From Chinchilla lanigera (Eukaryota; Chordata; Mammalia; Rodentia; Chinchillidae), in contig NW_004955423.1 of the NCBI RefSeq assembly GCF_000276665.1, forward strand, positions 7,455,574-7,519,573: DNA of 64,000 bases. The letters run 5' to 3'. The translations under genes and the position numbers were made by a program. Of the stretch, positions 12,774-25,993 are shown in pieces (the first letter of the stretch is position 1; every line of letters starts with the position of its first letter). Below the pieces are notes generated by a model, which saw only the letters and a list, made by a program, of their open reading frames with translations, was not told where the DNA came from and did no database searches.

Positions 12774-14354
12774 TTTTTTTTTCTGGATTTTTTTTAATTT
12801 TAAAAATAAAGGGAGGAAAATATTAACAGACAGATAACCATTTACAAAATAGCAAAAGAACAGTACAGACAATAGAGTTATAAACACAGTGGTAGGAAAT
12901 TAACAATGCTTGTTGTATTACATATTGATATCTTCAAAGTGGTTTCTCATAAAAACAAATAGAGACATGCAGCATTGATCAATCAAGGACTCATTAACTG
13001 TTTCTTTCAGCAAAGAAATAGAAGACAGTAGATCAACTATGTTAACTATCCTGTATATACATACATACAAAATTTCTCCTTCTTTCCCTTATCTTTTCCC
13101 ACATCCCAGTTGCCCTTTACCCTTGAGCATTTTCCTATCATTTCACAATGTTTATCATACCTCCGAGTTTAAATTAACTCTTTCAGGTTTTACACTAGTG
13201 AAACAATGCGGTGCTTGAACATGCAGGTCTGATTTATTTCACTTATGAGTATGGTCTCTAGTTGTGACCATTTACCTATAAAAAGCCTTGAGTTTATCTT
13301 TCTTTATAGTTGAGTAATATTCCATTATATAAAAGCACCACAGTTTTCTTATCCAATCCTCGGTGGATGGACATTTAGGTTGCTTCCACAATTTAGCAAT
13401 TACAAATTGTGCTGCTATGAACATAGGTGCACATATATCACTGTGATATGATATTTTTAGATCTTCTGGGAAAATACCCAGAAGGGGACTAGCTGGGTTG
13501 AATGGGACCTCTAGTCCTAGTTTTCTGAGGAATCTCCAAAGTGATTTCCACAGTGGTTTCACCAGTCTGCATTACCACCAGCAGTGGAGAGGAGTTCCTA
13601 CTTCTCCACAGCCTCTCCAGCATTTGTTATTGGTTGATTGAGTTCCTACTTCTCCACAGCTTCGCCAGCATTTGTTATTGGTTGATTTTTTAATGCTAGC
13701 CATTCCTACTGGGGTGAGATGGAATCTCAGTGTTGTTTTAAATTGCATTTCTCAAATGACTAATGATGTAGAACATTTTCTCATGTATTTACTTGCCATT
13801 TGCATTTCATTATCTGAGAAGTGTGTATTTATTTCAGATGCCCATTTTTGGTTTGGGTCTTTGAATTGAGGGGGGCTGATATTTTTTAATTCTTTATATA
13901 TTCTTGATAGAAGCCCTTTGTCTAAGGGACAGTCAGCTAAAATTTTTTCCAAGTTTGTGAGTTTTCTTTTTACTCTTCTGGTGATTTCTTTAGATGTGCA
14001 GAAACTTTTCAGTAGGATGAGATCCCAGTTGTTGATTCTTTGAAGTGTTTCATGTGCAATTTGGTTTTTGTTCACGAACTCTCTGCCTAGCCCTATGTCT
14101 TCAAGGTATTTACCTACCTTCTCTTGCAATAGATTTAGTGTTTCTGTGATTTGAGCTCTGTGATCCACTTTGACTTGAGTTTGGTGCATGGTGATAGACT
14201 TGGGTCTATTTTCAGTCTTTGGCAGGTGGAAAGCCAATTTTTCCAGCACCATTTATTAAAGAGGCTATTGTTGTTCCAGCGAGTTTGTTTGGCCCCTTTA
14301 TCAAAGATTAGGTGGCTGAGTGTGTTTTTGGTTGTGGCTGTTTCTTCCAATCTG
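12774..14354 (-). mobile_element. 5'-truncated L1 inserted into the ERV pol region
   Basis: Minus-strand ORF2 C-terminal sequence (for example INNWDLILLKSFCTSKE near 14010-14060, and EYYSTIKKDK near 13280-13315), then 3' UTR and a terminal T run at 12772-12782. Likely target duplications flank it: tcctacatgtcacagcttc at 12753 and tcctacatgttgcagtttc at 14356, with three differences. Frames are broken. Confidence 0.8.
13592..13687. repeat. 48-bp tandem duplication inside the L1
   Basis: Two adjacent copies of a 48-bp unit starting gagttcctacttctccacag (13592 and 13640), differing at two positions. The duplication is post-insertional or carried by this L1 lineage. Confidence 0.9.
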
Positions 14355-14989
14355 TTCCTACATGTTGCAGTTTCTTGTGTATCCAAGGTGGTGCTGCAGA
14401 AGTTAGCCTTTGAAAAGCAGCTACTCTCATCAAGGCACTGGCTAAGTTATTTCCTGTTGAGAGGAGGGGAAGCATATATCCTGAAACATAATACACTACA
14501 TGGTTAGTGTCTTGGCCACACTTCCATAAGTCTCACTATAGGTCAACATTCTATAAGGGACAATGCCATATCTGCCAGTCCTGGGCTGCCCAAGGCAGTA
14601 GCCAGAGCATACCTTTTTCATGCATCACAAGTAGCCACACTGCCCACCACTCTGTCCATGGGCTTGACCTGGCTGTTCTGGTTTCAAACTGCAGTACTTC
14701 CATACTGGGATTTACAGTGACTGCTGTCCATTGTGGGTCTGTGCCATGGCTAGAAATATCAGTATATCAGGTGTGAGCTGAAGGTTCCTCCTTCCCTTAT
14801 GGGACTAGGAGTCATGTCCTGTAGATTGTCCTCCCAGATGGTTTCCTGGACCATGTATGTCATGGGTTCCAAAACCATGGACAGTTTGGCTGCCAACAGA
14901 TTGGCCAAAAAAGAGGCCCACTGTTGGAGGTACATACCCTAACACATGAGAGTGGGGGGCCTGGGCCATTCTACTCCCTCTACTGAGTA

Positions 14990-15760
14990 TTTTATCTGCA
15001 CTTCACTGTCTGTAGCTGCATGATATTTTCACAGGCTTGCAGAACAGTGTACACTGCTGTCTGCTGTTTCTCCATTGGGAATACAGGCCGTTGGCACCCT
15101 TCCACAACTGGGACCAAAAGCCAACAGGGTGCTTTCACTGCCCCTGTTTTTGCCACAGCCAAACTCATCATCCATACTGATAAATGATGATGTAGGATCA
15201 ATGACTTATGGGGCTTGTATCTGTTCAACAGCCTTCTCTGAGTTCTGAAAAGCAGCTTCCACTGCACCTGTTCCATATCTCTGGACGTTGTCTTTGATGA
15301 GGGTCCACCCCCAGGGCAGCAAAACATTCTTTAGACTATGCACAGCATCTTCCAAATCTACAAGGTACTCAGAGGTAAACATAATATCATCAATATAATG
15401 AAACAGTGACACATAGTATGGCTCGGTCCAGGTGGCCAAATCCTGGACCACCCAACCATGACACAAAGTTGGATTATGCAAGTAGGCTTGTGGCAACACC
15501 TGGCAGGTCCATTGCCTACTCTCCATGTGAAGGCAAATTGATCTTGACTGTCAGATGTGATAGCAATGCAGAAGAAGATGCTATCCAAATTCACAACATA
15601 ATAGTATTGACCCACCACCAAAGTGAGACAATACATCAAGTCTGCAATGTTAGGCACTGCTGCATGCAGTGGAGGAGTCACTTTATTCAGTTCCCAGTAA
15701 TCCAGTCATTCTCCACATCCCATCTGGCTTCCACATGGGCCATACTAGGGATCTGAAAGG
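14990..15760 (-). pseudogene. ERVL-like reverse transcriptase remnant
   Basis: The catalytic box YIDDI lies in a frame at 15206-15526, preceded by a primer-grip-like QVLPQAYLHNP. Adjacent pieces fall in other frames (15358-15681 and 14992-15327), so the gene is frameshifted. Confidence 0.8.
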
Positions 15761-15999
15761 GCTCTATGCAGGGTGTATCACCTCTCTTTCTTCCAGTTTC
15801 AAGATAGTCTATCCTATCTCCAAATGGCCTCCAGGTAGCTGGTAGAGCTTCATGCACACAACCCACATAGCCTGTAGGAGAGTCAGTGGTGTGTGGTGTG
15901 GATGGCCTCAGTTTTTATTGTGTAAATTCACAACCAGAATTCACCCTGCATGGTATCTAGCTGAGCACCAGTCAGTATGTTCACCCCCGTATGTATTCG

Positions 16000-16386
16000 T
16001 CAACTGGGGAAACAAACATCGTAAGAGTGAAGGGGCAAGTGCCTTATACCCATTGTCACTTGGCCCTTTTGGATTGTGATGTAGTGACCTCCATACCTTC
16101 TATGCATGCAGTAGGTCCTGTAAAATGGTCCCACTTGCCATATATTAGCATTGGCTCCAGTGTCCATCAATGCTAGTGTATGCTGCACCTTTTTGGCAGA
16201 CCAATAGTCAATTCCACATGTGGCCTCTGGTCTACTGGGATCCCTGTAACCCAGGTGCCTCAGCCTGTCTCCTAATCTGGGTAGAAGGAAGCCAGTGTCA
16301 TGTTTTCCTGCTTCACTGGGGCTGCTTTTGCCTTCAGGCTCTAGCCTATTGGCCAATATTGTTGCACGGGGCACAGTTATCTCCAC
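16000..16386 (-). pseudogene. Retroviral aspartic protease remnant
   Basis: The aspartic protease box LMDTGANANIW is visible in a 128-codon minus-strand frame between the gag-like and RT regions, where pro belongs. Active-site DTG is kept, but the frame is isolated from its neighbours. Confidence 0.7.
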
Positions 16387-16419
16387 AGAATCAGCAACAT
16401 GTCCAAAGGTTATCTGTTT

Positions 16420-17600
16420 AATTTGTCTGCAACTAGGCCAGTGGCCAGTAGGTTCATCCAGATCTGATGCTGACTGACCTTCAGTGGCCCCACAATCTGT
16501 CCCTGGGTTATGGCCCTGCTTGCACTGGGCTCCTCTTCTTTTTCCCCTTTGCCAGTGAAGTTTTTATAGATTTTGCCATACCTTGGTGTTTCACTTCCAT
16601 GTCCCCCAGCCTGGCCAAGGCATCCATAGCGTCATGGATCAGGCAGTCTATAAAGGGGGGTGGGTACAAGGGCCTGCAGCTGACCCAAACATGTGAGCTG
16701 GCTCAATTCACCAGGATCATGTCCTTCATGTGTGCAATCACCAGTTCTTCATCTGGGCTATGGTATTGCAGTGCAAACATTTGCCACATGCCGATTTCAT
16801 GTAGCACAGTTTCAAGTCTAGGTAGGTTGTCCACTTTTTGACTTGCTCTGGCAGGTCACCTGGATTCTCCCAAACCAAGTGAGCTGCTGCCATTAACCAA
16901 TTTATCATAGCCTAATTACCTGCTTCTGGGGCTGTCTTTTGCACATCCTACAGAACCCATCTCATAGAGGGGGTACTGGCTATGCTAGCTATTCAGGACA
17001 GCTCCTGTGGATTTAACTGCATGTTATCAACCCCATTGTCCCACAGCTGTAGCAACCATGCAGACTCTGTTTCACCCATCTCTTGCTTTAATTGCTTTCC
17101 CAGCTCCCTGGCTATATAGGTCACGTATGTTGTGTGGCAGGTGGAGCTGGGTGGCCCTCTTGGTACACCTCTCTGGGCTAGAGGTTTCTCTACCTCCACC
17201 TTTTGGCCAATGGCTGGCCTACCACACAAAACCAGGAGATTCTCTTAGGTGTTTTCTTGGACATGAGATCTTGCAGTTCTGGAGACATTTCTGGAGGAGG
17301 CAGTACTTTCCATACCTTGCAGTATGAGTTCTGCAGCAGCCAGCTATCACTCAAGGTCCTCCTCTACCCATTGCAGCTGATCTGCTTGCTGAACAAGACC
17401 ATCTGCCTCTTGATTTATGCAGTGGAAAAGAGTGAAGAACAGTCAAGCTATGTCCCCTGCTGTCTCATGGTGAGGGGAAGGGATTTACCTATCTATTACT
17501 TCTAAGGTTTGCGAAACATCCCCAGGTTCCAAACTGACTATTTTCTAGTCTTTGGGTCCTTCCAAGCTGCCAAGAAGGTGGCTACAGGTAATCAGGGTGA
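16420..17600 (-). pseudogene. Presumed gag region remnant
   Basis: Lies upstream of protease on the minus strand. A 78-codon piece (16993-17229) is the longest frame. I recognise no Cys-His knuckle, so this call rests mainly on position. Confidence 0.45.
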
Positions 17601-17769
17601 GGTCAGGGATTGCTTACCAGCCATTTTGCAGATCTCTCCTTTGCCATCAGATGCTGGTTCCACAGATGTCACTGGACCACTCACCTCAACATCCAACCTT
17701 GTTGGCTCACTCTGGGAGCCCAAGGGAGATTTTTGGAGTGAGGTTTCCAGGTTAAAGAACACTCACATA

Positions 17770-18020
17770 TGAGATATCAGCAATAACAGCAGCCAGAAGA
17801 GAGCAGAGCACAAGAGCAACCTGAGTCTTTATTGTTTTATTCTTATACATGTTGTTATCACATATTTACATTCTTCTATGCTGGCCTAACCAGTGCATGT
17901 GTAGTTCTCAATGCTAAGTCATATTTACATAAGCATATCCCATACTATGCCTGCACTAGACAGTGGGTTCATATCCTCAGACACCTGAAGTTTGACTCAG
18001 TCTGAACAATTCTCCACACA
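17770..18020 (-). repeat. Candidate 5' LTR of the ERVL-like provirus
   Basis: On the minus strand it starts TGTGTGGAGAATTG and ends GATATCTCA, with an AATAAAG-type signal near its 3' side. No paired LTR survives and no primer-binding site was recognised next to it. Confidence 0.35.
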
Positions 18021-18239
18021 AGTATGGTATGTTATTCCTAAGTACTTTTTGAGGTTATTGTGTATGATATTTAAAAATTAATTTCTAAAAAAAAAAATTA
18101 ATTTCTAATTGTTCTTTATTGAGTATAAAAATTAATATTTTTGTAGATTGTTTTTGTATACTGGTATCTTGCTAAACTCATATACTACATAGTAGTTTTA
18201 GTATCTCTTTTGTAGAATTAGTTGGATTTCATTTTATTA

Positions 18240-18995
18240 TTTTATTTTTTAATGTATATTCAGTTTTTTTACTTATTAGTGATGCAGGGAAGATATAGGA
18301 CCTCCAAATAATCCAAAAAATATAAGGGAAATATTATAACTCCCAACCTGGTAGATGTCTGATATGCTGAGTTCGTGTTTCCCAAAGTCAAAGAATGAAT
18401 TCTAAGAACAGTGGAGGTTAACAGAAAATATTTATTGGAAGAAAGAAAGCGATATTTACTGGGGGAAAAAAGCTTCTGCCTAAGAGAAACAGAAGGGGTC
18501 CCAAATGAATTACTGGGGACCCCTCTTCTCAAAGGAGTATTTTAGAGCAAAACTATGAGGGGAGGTGGGTCTCAGATAGGAAAAACTAATCATTAATAAC
18601 ATTACAAGTATAGTTGTTTGGGTGACATTGATACAATGGGATTTTACAAGGTGAGTATGATGTAAAATAAAACTGTGATCAACCAATAAGATTATGAGTA
18701 TAATTGCTTTGATAAATTGATTAAGTGGGGATCAGATCAAATGGGGAAGCAAGTCACACAGCAAATGTACATGGGCCAAACAGGAACTTTTCTTGGAAGG
18801 GAGGTTTTGGTCCCCCACCCAAGGTGATTGACGCCTGTTTAGAATATCAATCACTGCTGTTCATCCCTAGGGGAAGTATGTGGGTGTAGTCAGAGGTCTT
18901 ACCTTTAATGAATGCACCTCCAGTCACAGTTGTATTTTGCACTGACTTCTTCCAAGGGCTTAGCCCTGATTGACTGCCTACAATATTTCTAAATA
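18240..18995 (-). repeat. Possible LTR fragment
   Basis: Non-coding block with LTR-like base composition, a minus-strand AATAAA near 18430 and a mixed GC-rich and AT-rich texture unlike its flanks. No paired copy in the window. Tentative. Confidence 0.3.
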
Positions 18996-19388
18996 AATTA
19001 ATTGTCTATAATATTAGTACATGTTTGTAGCACATAGTGTTTGCATTTATCACTAGGTGTTGGTACATATACACAACACATCTTAATTCTTCTTTTTTTT
19101 CCTTCCTTCTCTACCCCTCTTCCTCCTTGCTCCTTCCAATTCTTGGATTTTATTTTATGAAGATATCTGTAAACAAGGATAATTTTACTTTTCCCAATTT
19201 GAATTTTCTTTCTCTCTCTTTCTTTCTTGGTTTATTATGTTGTTTCAATCTTCGGTAGAAGAGTGAAGGCTATTATGAATTACTAAGTCATGGAAGTCCA
19301 TAGTGATTTTTTTAGAAACATTTCAGGTAATTTTAATATTTAGCCAGTATTGAGATTCATTAACTTACTTCAAATAAATTTATTGATT

Positions 19389-19466
19389 TATTTTGGTGCT
19401 GGGAATAAAACTCAGGACCTTGCACTTACCAGGCAGGTGCTGTACTGCTGAGCTATCTCTCTTATT
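19389..19466 (-). mobile_element. ID-type SINE
   Basis: Antisense tRNA-derived core: ggtgctgggaataaaactca, then ccaggcaggtgctgtactgc. Confidence 0.8.
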
Positions 19467-21180
19467 TATTGCTAAGATGTTCAATCTTATCTGCTTCTAC
19501 TCTCTTCCTGCACACCAGGCTTCAGTTCCTTGAATAGGCCAAGTTTATTATCATATTAAAGAGACTAATGTTTGATTTATGCAACCACAGGTGAGCAGGC
19601 ATCACTCTGTTTCTTGCTTTTGTTTCACCTATCATGTCAGTATCCATCTCTCAGAATGATCATTCTCCATTCTTAGTCATAAAAGCTTGCTAATTGGAGA
19701 CAGCTCAAACAAGAATATGTTAAGCCTGTTCTCATACATTAATCTGAGAGAGCTAAGAACTTTGACCCCATGCAAGGAACATCTGAAACATTATATTTCT
19801 AAAGATATGTGTATAATAGGCACTCAACAAATATTTTTCATGCTGAACTAAATGCAAAGAAATGACTTTGTTGATGGGAGAGAGATAAAGAAGGGGAAGA
19901 AGGAGTCCAAGGTGAGACATAGAGAAGATTATACAAGGAACTAACACTGAAAATTTGTCTAAAACATCACTGCAAGTGAACAGCTGCTTCACACCTGCCA
20001 TAAACTTGTGAGATATTTTCTATAATGATAACCACATAAGGTTTATTAATATTTTCCTTTCACTTTGTCATTCTGTTTTCCAAAAGTGCTAATCCTACCT
20101 TGTATTTGAATTATAATATGGGACAATTTATCATTCAGACTTTGAAATTTTTGAATGTTACTACAACATAGTAGTCACTGACAGACATTTACCTTTTCTG
20201 ATAACCAAGAAAGATGAGATTACACAATAATAATAGAACAAAAATAACAAGTGGGGCTAAGGGATGGTTAGGACCTCCCTGGATACATAATGAGCGTGCT
20301 GAGAATGGGCTAATTAATTTCTCAAAGCAAACAATAGCAGTACGTAGAGCATTTGTATTCTTAATGCCTAGCACTTCATTGGTAGAGCTTAAAGCCAATC
20401 CTGTTGATAATGAAGGGTTCTTCTTTACCTCCCTTTACAATTCAATTTTAATTAATTGAATAATCTCTCCTCTCATCAAGATTATAAATTCAATGAGGGC
20501 AAGGATTACATGTGTCTCTTTCACTCTCATTATTCAGGACCTACTGACCACAGTAGATACTCAATGTACATTGTTGCTATGGAAATGAAATAACAGGAAC
20601 TCAAGAAAGAAGAATGATTGAGTTCCTGTTAGGTGTAACATATTGATAGACACTTAAAAATTACATTAGCTGCTTCACTTTTATTCCACATGACAACTCT
20701 GTAAAGATGTATTATTACTGTAATTTTTTGTTGAGAAAACTGGGATGGATGATAGAGTTTGATATTTACTATTTGTTGAGTCCTGTACTAGGAAATTTAT
20801 ATCTATTGTCTGTTTGTAGATCCTCAAAGTACTGTCCTATACAATGGGTTTTTTTTTTACTTCACAAAATTAAGAAAATGCTAGCATATAGTTAATGGTG
20901 TTGCCTCTAAGATTTCAATCCATATTTTCTGATTAAAAATTGAATGTAAATAATTAAATGTTCAGTGAACAAAGTCATGTGTTGTTAGTTCTTATCATTT
21001 ATGACTAATAGATATTTTCGTCCATAAAACTTACTTGTCTATAAAATTCTTACAAAAAGTAATGTGTATCATTTACCTTAAACAATAGTTAACTTTAAAT
21101 TTTTACCTAAAATATCAAAATTTATAATTAAAAATATTTTTAATACTTATTTTAGCCTTTGCTTAAAATTTATATTACTT

Positions 21181-21361
21181 TCTTTCTTTCTTTCTTTTTT
21201 CTTTTTTTTTTTTTTTGTCTTTTTGAGCCAAGGACTTGCTATGCAGTTCAGGGTGGACTTGAGCTCACTTTGTAGCCCAGGCTGGTCTCGAACTTGCAAC
21301 AATCCTCCTGCCTCAGCCTCTCAAGTGCTAGAATTACAGGTGTGTGCCACCATGCCTGGCT
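21181..21361 (-). mobile_element. B1-type SINE with TTTC tail
   Basis: Antisense B1 (agcccaggctggtctcgaac, caccatgcctggc) with a tail expanded into TTTC repeats. Confidence 0.88.
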
Positions 21362-21547
21362 TATATTACATTTAAATGATAACAGGTATAATTTTTTAAT
21401 CATAATTCAAGAAAATTGTTCATAATATCCAAGTTTTAATCACAATCAAAGAAAATTCTTCATAAAATACATCTCACAACCAATATATTCCATATATTTA
21501 AGAAGCCATACTTTTAGTAAGTGTATACTCATGGAAACCAATTTTTG

Positions 21548-21695
21548 CTGGATATGGTGACAAATGCGTATAAGCTCAGCCCTTGAGAGACTGAGGCAGG
21601 AGGATTGCCACAAGTTGGAAGGCAGCCTAGGCTACACAGCTAGTTCAAGGCCAGTCTAAACTACAAAGTGAGACCCTACCTCAAAAAAAACCAAA
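21548..21695 (+). mobile_element. B1-type SINE, diverged
   Basis: Sense B1: gactgaggcaggaggattgc, then two duplicated arms (gcagcctaggctacacagct, ccagtctaaactacaaagtg) and an A-rich end. Confidence 0.85.
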
Positions 21696-22549
21696 AATCA
21701 AAAATCAATTTTCTTTCCTTTTCTTATGGGAGAAAAAAATTGAAAGATAATATATATAAAATGTCTTATTCAAGAGCAAAAATAAATACATAAGATAGTT
21801 AAGATAGTTATGTACTAATTTCTCTTAATTCATTGATAAGAAAGGCTTATGCTAATGTTGTCTGGACAATTAAATGCTGATACCTTGTACTCTGAGTAAC
21901 TAATTTAAAGTACACAATATATTAACCATTATTACCTGCGTATTATCTTGTTTTGAAATTTTGTTTTTTTCTCTTTAAAATAAAAAGTCTTATTCTTTAT
22001 TTTATAGGATAAAATTTCACTTCTATGTTGGAGGTGATTCTGTAAATAAAACACGAACTTAAAGCTCAATTTTAGTAGCAACAATACCTTTCACAGTATA
22101 TTTTTTTATTTCATGACTTGCAAAGCATTCTTATACTTTCACTCTGAAATGCCACACCCTTCCATTTCCAGGTCCCCGGTTCTAAAGCCTTTGTCACTTT
22201 TTATCTCCCCCACCAGTCAGCCTTTACTGCCTACTCATTCCTTTTTTACTTTCTCTTAGAGAGGGTCCTTTTCACAACACTGTGTTAGAAAGTTTTCCTT
22301 TTCTGTGAACTCATGATTCTGGAATCCGTGGGCACAAGATGCTTCATGGTCCTTCAGATGATCTGAATCAAAAAGGGTAATGAGGGACACATTTTGTAGT
22401 CACGTTTCTCTTTAATCCATATGTAATTTTCCAAATTAAATGAAATGAGAGATAAGCTTTAATCACAAAATGTGTATTTAGACACTTGAAAGATTTCTAA
22501 TTATATATCCAAGATATAATCCAATCTCACAAATTTGTGTTGGACTTTA

Positions 22550-22640
22550 TTTTTTTGGTTTTTCTCCGGTACTGGGAACCGAACTCACGACCTTGCGCTT
22601 GCCAGGCAGGCGCTTTGCCGGTGAGCTAAATCCCCAGCCT
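22550..22640 (-). mobile_element. ID-type SINE, young-looking
   Basis: Antisense; the core ccgaactcacgaccttgcgc and gagctaaatccccagcc is near-identical to copies at 37841 and 57719. Confidence 0.9.
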
Positions 22641-22870
22641 TTGTGTTGGATTTTAAAATGTTGCTAAAATCTGAATGAGTTATCAGGAAAATGTAAATTA
22701 GATCTCCAAAATACCACATTTATTTAAAAATCTCAGTGAAACAGGGAATTTTCTAGGTGAATGAAAATTATCAAAATTGGAGCAGACTTAGAAAACCTGA
22801 CTAGAAGAAGGACTTTTGCCTAACTAAACAGGAAGAAAATATGATTATTACTCTTGAAAAGTAAATCAAG

Positions 22871-22975
22871 GGCCAGGGATATAGCTAAGCAGCACAAGCA
22901 CCTGCCTGGCAAGCACAAGGTCCTGAGTTTGATTCCTGATACAAAAAAAAAAAAAAAAAGAAAGAAAGAAAAAGA
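22871..22975 (+). mobile_element. ID-type SINE
   Basis: Sense copy (ggccagggatatagctaagc) ending in an A run and a GAAA-rich tail. Confidence 0.88.
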
Positions 22976-24967
22976 AATCAAATATAAATGACCATTTATA
23001 ATACATATAAATAAAAACAGCCAAGAAACGAAAGTAAAGCTATAAATTCATTAGTAAGTGAACAACTTAAAAACTACAAAAACATTGCATTTTAAATTAT
23101 CAAGTGAAAAATAATTAAAAAGACAGTAATACCCACATTTGGTGAAAATTTGAGAGGGAAAATACTGTCATATATAGTTAATAATAAAATGAATTGTTAA
23201 GACTTTCTTATAAATAAACTATCAACATGAAAAAAACTTCAAAAAAGTTCTTTTTGTCCCTTAAAATTACTTATAGAACTTTTTTCTAACAAATGACTAA
23301 ATAATATGAATTAAGATTTTATGAAAAGAATGTTTACTTTAGAGAACATTAAGAGGGTAAAAAATAAGAAATAATCTACTTCCTTGCATAACTTTGTAAT
23401 ACACATACATAAATGTTAAAAATAAGTTTATGTTTTAGTATGTTAGTGATAGTGTTGAATTTAAATAGTTTGTAACCCACTGCAGTGAGACTTAGCATAA
23501 TACAACTCTATACAATAATATAAGGGAATCTCACTTGTATTTGAGTAAAAGAAGCCAGTCATGAAATATACTATATATATTAGATTATTTCTCTTATATA
23601 AATAAGAACTATGGCAAAACTAAGGCAAAAACCATGCTGTTAGAAGTCAAGATAATGGTTGCCTTTATAGGGGATGACAGTTGGAAGACAGAAAAAGGGG
23701 GCATCTGGGATGCTGGTAACATTTTTTCTCAATATTTCTCCTGATTACATGGGTGTGTTTGATTTGTGAAAGTTCATCTAGTAAATGTCCAAAGCCAAGG
23801 TCTGCATATACTAAACTCCAGAGAAAGGTGTAGAAAACTATATAAATAAGATATCATGTGATATAAATATTACAAATAATCCTCCTTGTTGTGACTTCAT
23901 GCCCTTGTACAAAACAACATAGCTAAAACATTGTTTTTCCTGCCTTAGCTTTTCATTTGCCCAACAGCTGTTGAATTTACTATAATTATGTCCAGTTCCT
24001 GGTCAGGAATTGAGCAAAACTGACCACTGCTCTCATGGAACCTATATGGGACTTATAGTGGAAAACAGAATAAGCATTTTAATTCTAATTGAATTAAAAC
24101 CTAAAATATCGCTAGGGATAAATTCTCTACCTAAGGATAAGTTTGAAAATAAAAAATACGATAGTGATTGAGTTACTGTTTAAGATTAGGTTGACAGGAA
24201 ATACCTCTCTGAAGAAAAAGAGTAGCTCATTAAAGCAACAAGTAAACGAATCAGCAATTTTGAAGAAAAAAATGGCTTCTGGGTGTGGTTTGTGTATGAC
24301 TCAGCAGGGTAGGAGGGAGTGTGTTTCTCCAGTGTGAAATAAATGTTTTTCTAGTTGCTTTGGAGTGAATCTGACCTTCATATCTTTAAAGGTAATTTGA
24401 AGGAATAAAGTGTTAGGCAGGTATTAAAAGGGTCACTGGAGAAATTGAGATTGAAGGAATATAGTAGTTGAAAATTTAGGCAAGATTTCAATCAATTTAA
24501 ATATAGTTGGAAGGCTAGCTGGGAGATTAAGTAAGAGGAAATGTTAAACCAGTTTGTTTTTGCTGTAACAATGAGGATCTGGTTGAGGACAATTTTCCCT
24601 TGATCTACATGGGTGATTCAGGATTTCAGTCTAAAGGTATGTTTCCTGCCTCTGTCTTATGCTATGATTACCCAGTTGCTGTTTTCTTCTTGTGGTTTTG
24701 TTAACTCTGGGGGTGATTCATTGCAGCTAATACCTAGCAGAAGATAGAGTCTGTGCTTTAATTGAATAAATATTTACTAAGCGTGGTGAATGGTTTTGGG
24801 TTATAAGGAGGATTATTTCCTGCCTTTACGAATTTCATTATCAGGAAGGAAATTAGCAAAGGACAATTTGATACAGAGTTAAAGGGAACTCCAGGGGTAA
24901 GAGTTAGATGAAGTTAGAGCAACTTAACCCAGGAGGTTGGAGGAGTCAGAACATGCTACTACCCATA

Positions 24968-25119
24968 TGGGAGGTGTGGTGGTGCATGCTTATAATCTCA
25001 GCACTCAGAGGCTGAGGCAGGAGGGTCATTGTGAGTTTGAGACCAGCCTGAGCTATGTAGTGAGTTCGAGGCCAGCCTGAACTGCAGAGTGAGACCCTGT
25101 CTCCAAAAAAAAAAAAAGA
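24968..25119 (+). mobile_element. B1-type SINE
   Basis: Sense B1 with both arms (ccagcctgagctatgtagtg, ccagcctgaactgcagagtg) and a poly(A) end. Confidence 0.9.
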
Positions 25120-25728
25120 ACATGCTCCCAAGGAACAGTGACACCTCTTCTAAGATCTGAGCATGAGCATGAGTAGCCCAGGTGAATGCACATGTGGAAG
25201 TGGAGGGATAGTGGAGAGGGGTCATTCATGAGGAATAAGAAGCAGCTCTCAGGCTTGGAAGAGAGCTCCTATGAGGTATGCAGAGAACTAGAGATGGTCC
25301 AGGGAGGATGGAGTCTTGTAATGATGGGAGGAGTTGGGAGGCCTGAGATTGGAGAGGTGAGCAGGGACAAAGACTTGAAGAGTATGATCAGTGACATAAA
25401 AGAGCTAGGACATCACTAAGTTCAAGAGAGTCCTTAGGGGATATTAGACAGGAGAACAACAGGATCAAAAATACTTAGAAAAAGGCCTGGGTTGCACACA
25501 CCAATATCTTGTGTGAATCAGGAAAACAACTTGTAAATTAGGACAATGAGCCCCTTCTGTTCACACACATTGTCAAATCGTGTCCCTTCAACCCTCATCC
25601 TGGGAGCTGAGTTGGACTGTACATCAACTCCCGCTCCTTGTATCTGGGTATCTTCAGGCAGGCCATAACTTGCATGACAGTTCACAATGGCTCTGTTTGT
25701 AAAGGGGTTTTGTAAGGGATTCAAGTAA

Positions 25729-25868
25729 GAGATACTGAGGGGATGAACTAGGAATAGGGCAGGCAGCAGACAATTTGAGATATGTGTTAGCTATTGATAG
25801 GGCCAGGGAAGGGTTGCACACAGGTGTAGTTCCAGCTACTCAGGAGGCTAAAGTGGGAAGATCATAAA
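25729..25868. repeat. 140-bp segment, first copy of a direct duplication
   Basis: Matches 26031-26170 with two mismatches by eye. It runs into a B1/Alu-like monomer (about 25800-25930: tccagctactcaggaggcta). Confidence 0.95.
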
Positions 25869-25993
25869 TTCCAGGCCAGCCTGGAAAACATGGCAAGACA
25901 CCATCTCAAAACCCAAACAAAGCAAAGGAAAACAAAACAAAGAACAACAACAAATAAAAACAAGAATCAAGAGCACTTGCTGATTGACTGGAT

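Larger units (their letters stand above)
11890..18020 (-). mobile_element. Decayed ERVL-like endogenous retrovirus, split by an L1
   Basis: Minus-strand order from right to left: candidate LTR (17770-18020), gag-like region, protease (DTGA motif), reverse transcriptase (YIDDI motif), an L1 insertion at about 12774-14354, then integrase. All frames are broken, and no envelope-like region is seen. The left end abuts the L1 5' fragment at about 11885, so the left LTR is missing. The integrase and RT style suggests the ERVL class. Confidence 0.8.
18996..24960. other. Intergenic DNA with SINEs and MIRs, no gene seen
   Basis: Two MIR-like stretches occur at about 20630-20930 (bodies such as atgacaactctgtaaagatg). 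The remainder is AT-rich sequence plus the SINEs listed separately. I see no conserved exon. Confidence 0.5.

Noticed and set aside
13752..14252. 166-codon minus-strand frame as a gene
   Set aside because: The translation is the C-terminal part of L1 ORF2, inside a 5'-truncated L1.
15406..16841. Plus-strand frames of 116-124 codons over the ERV
   Set aside because: They are antisense shadows of the minus-strand retroviral genes and carry no recognisable domain.
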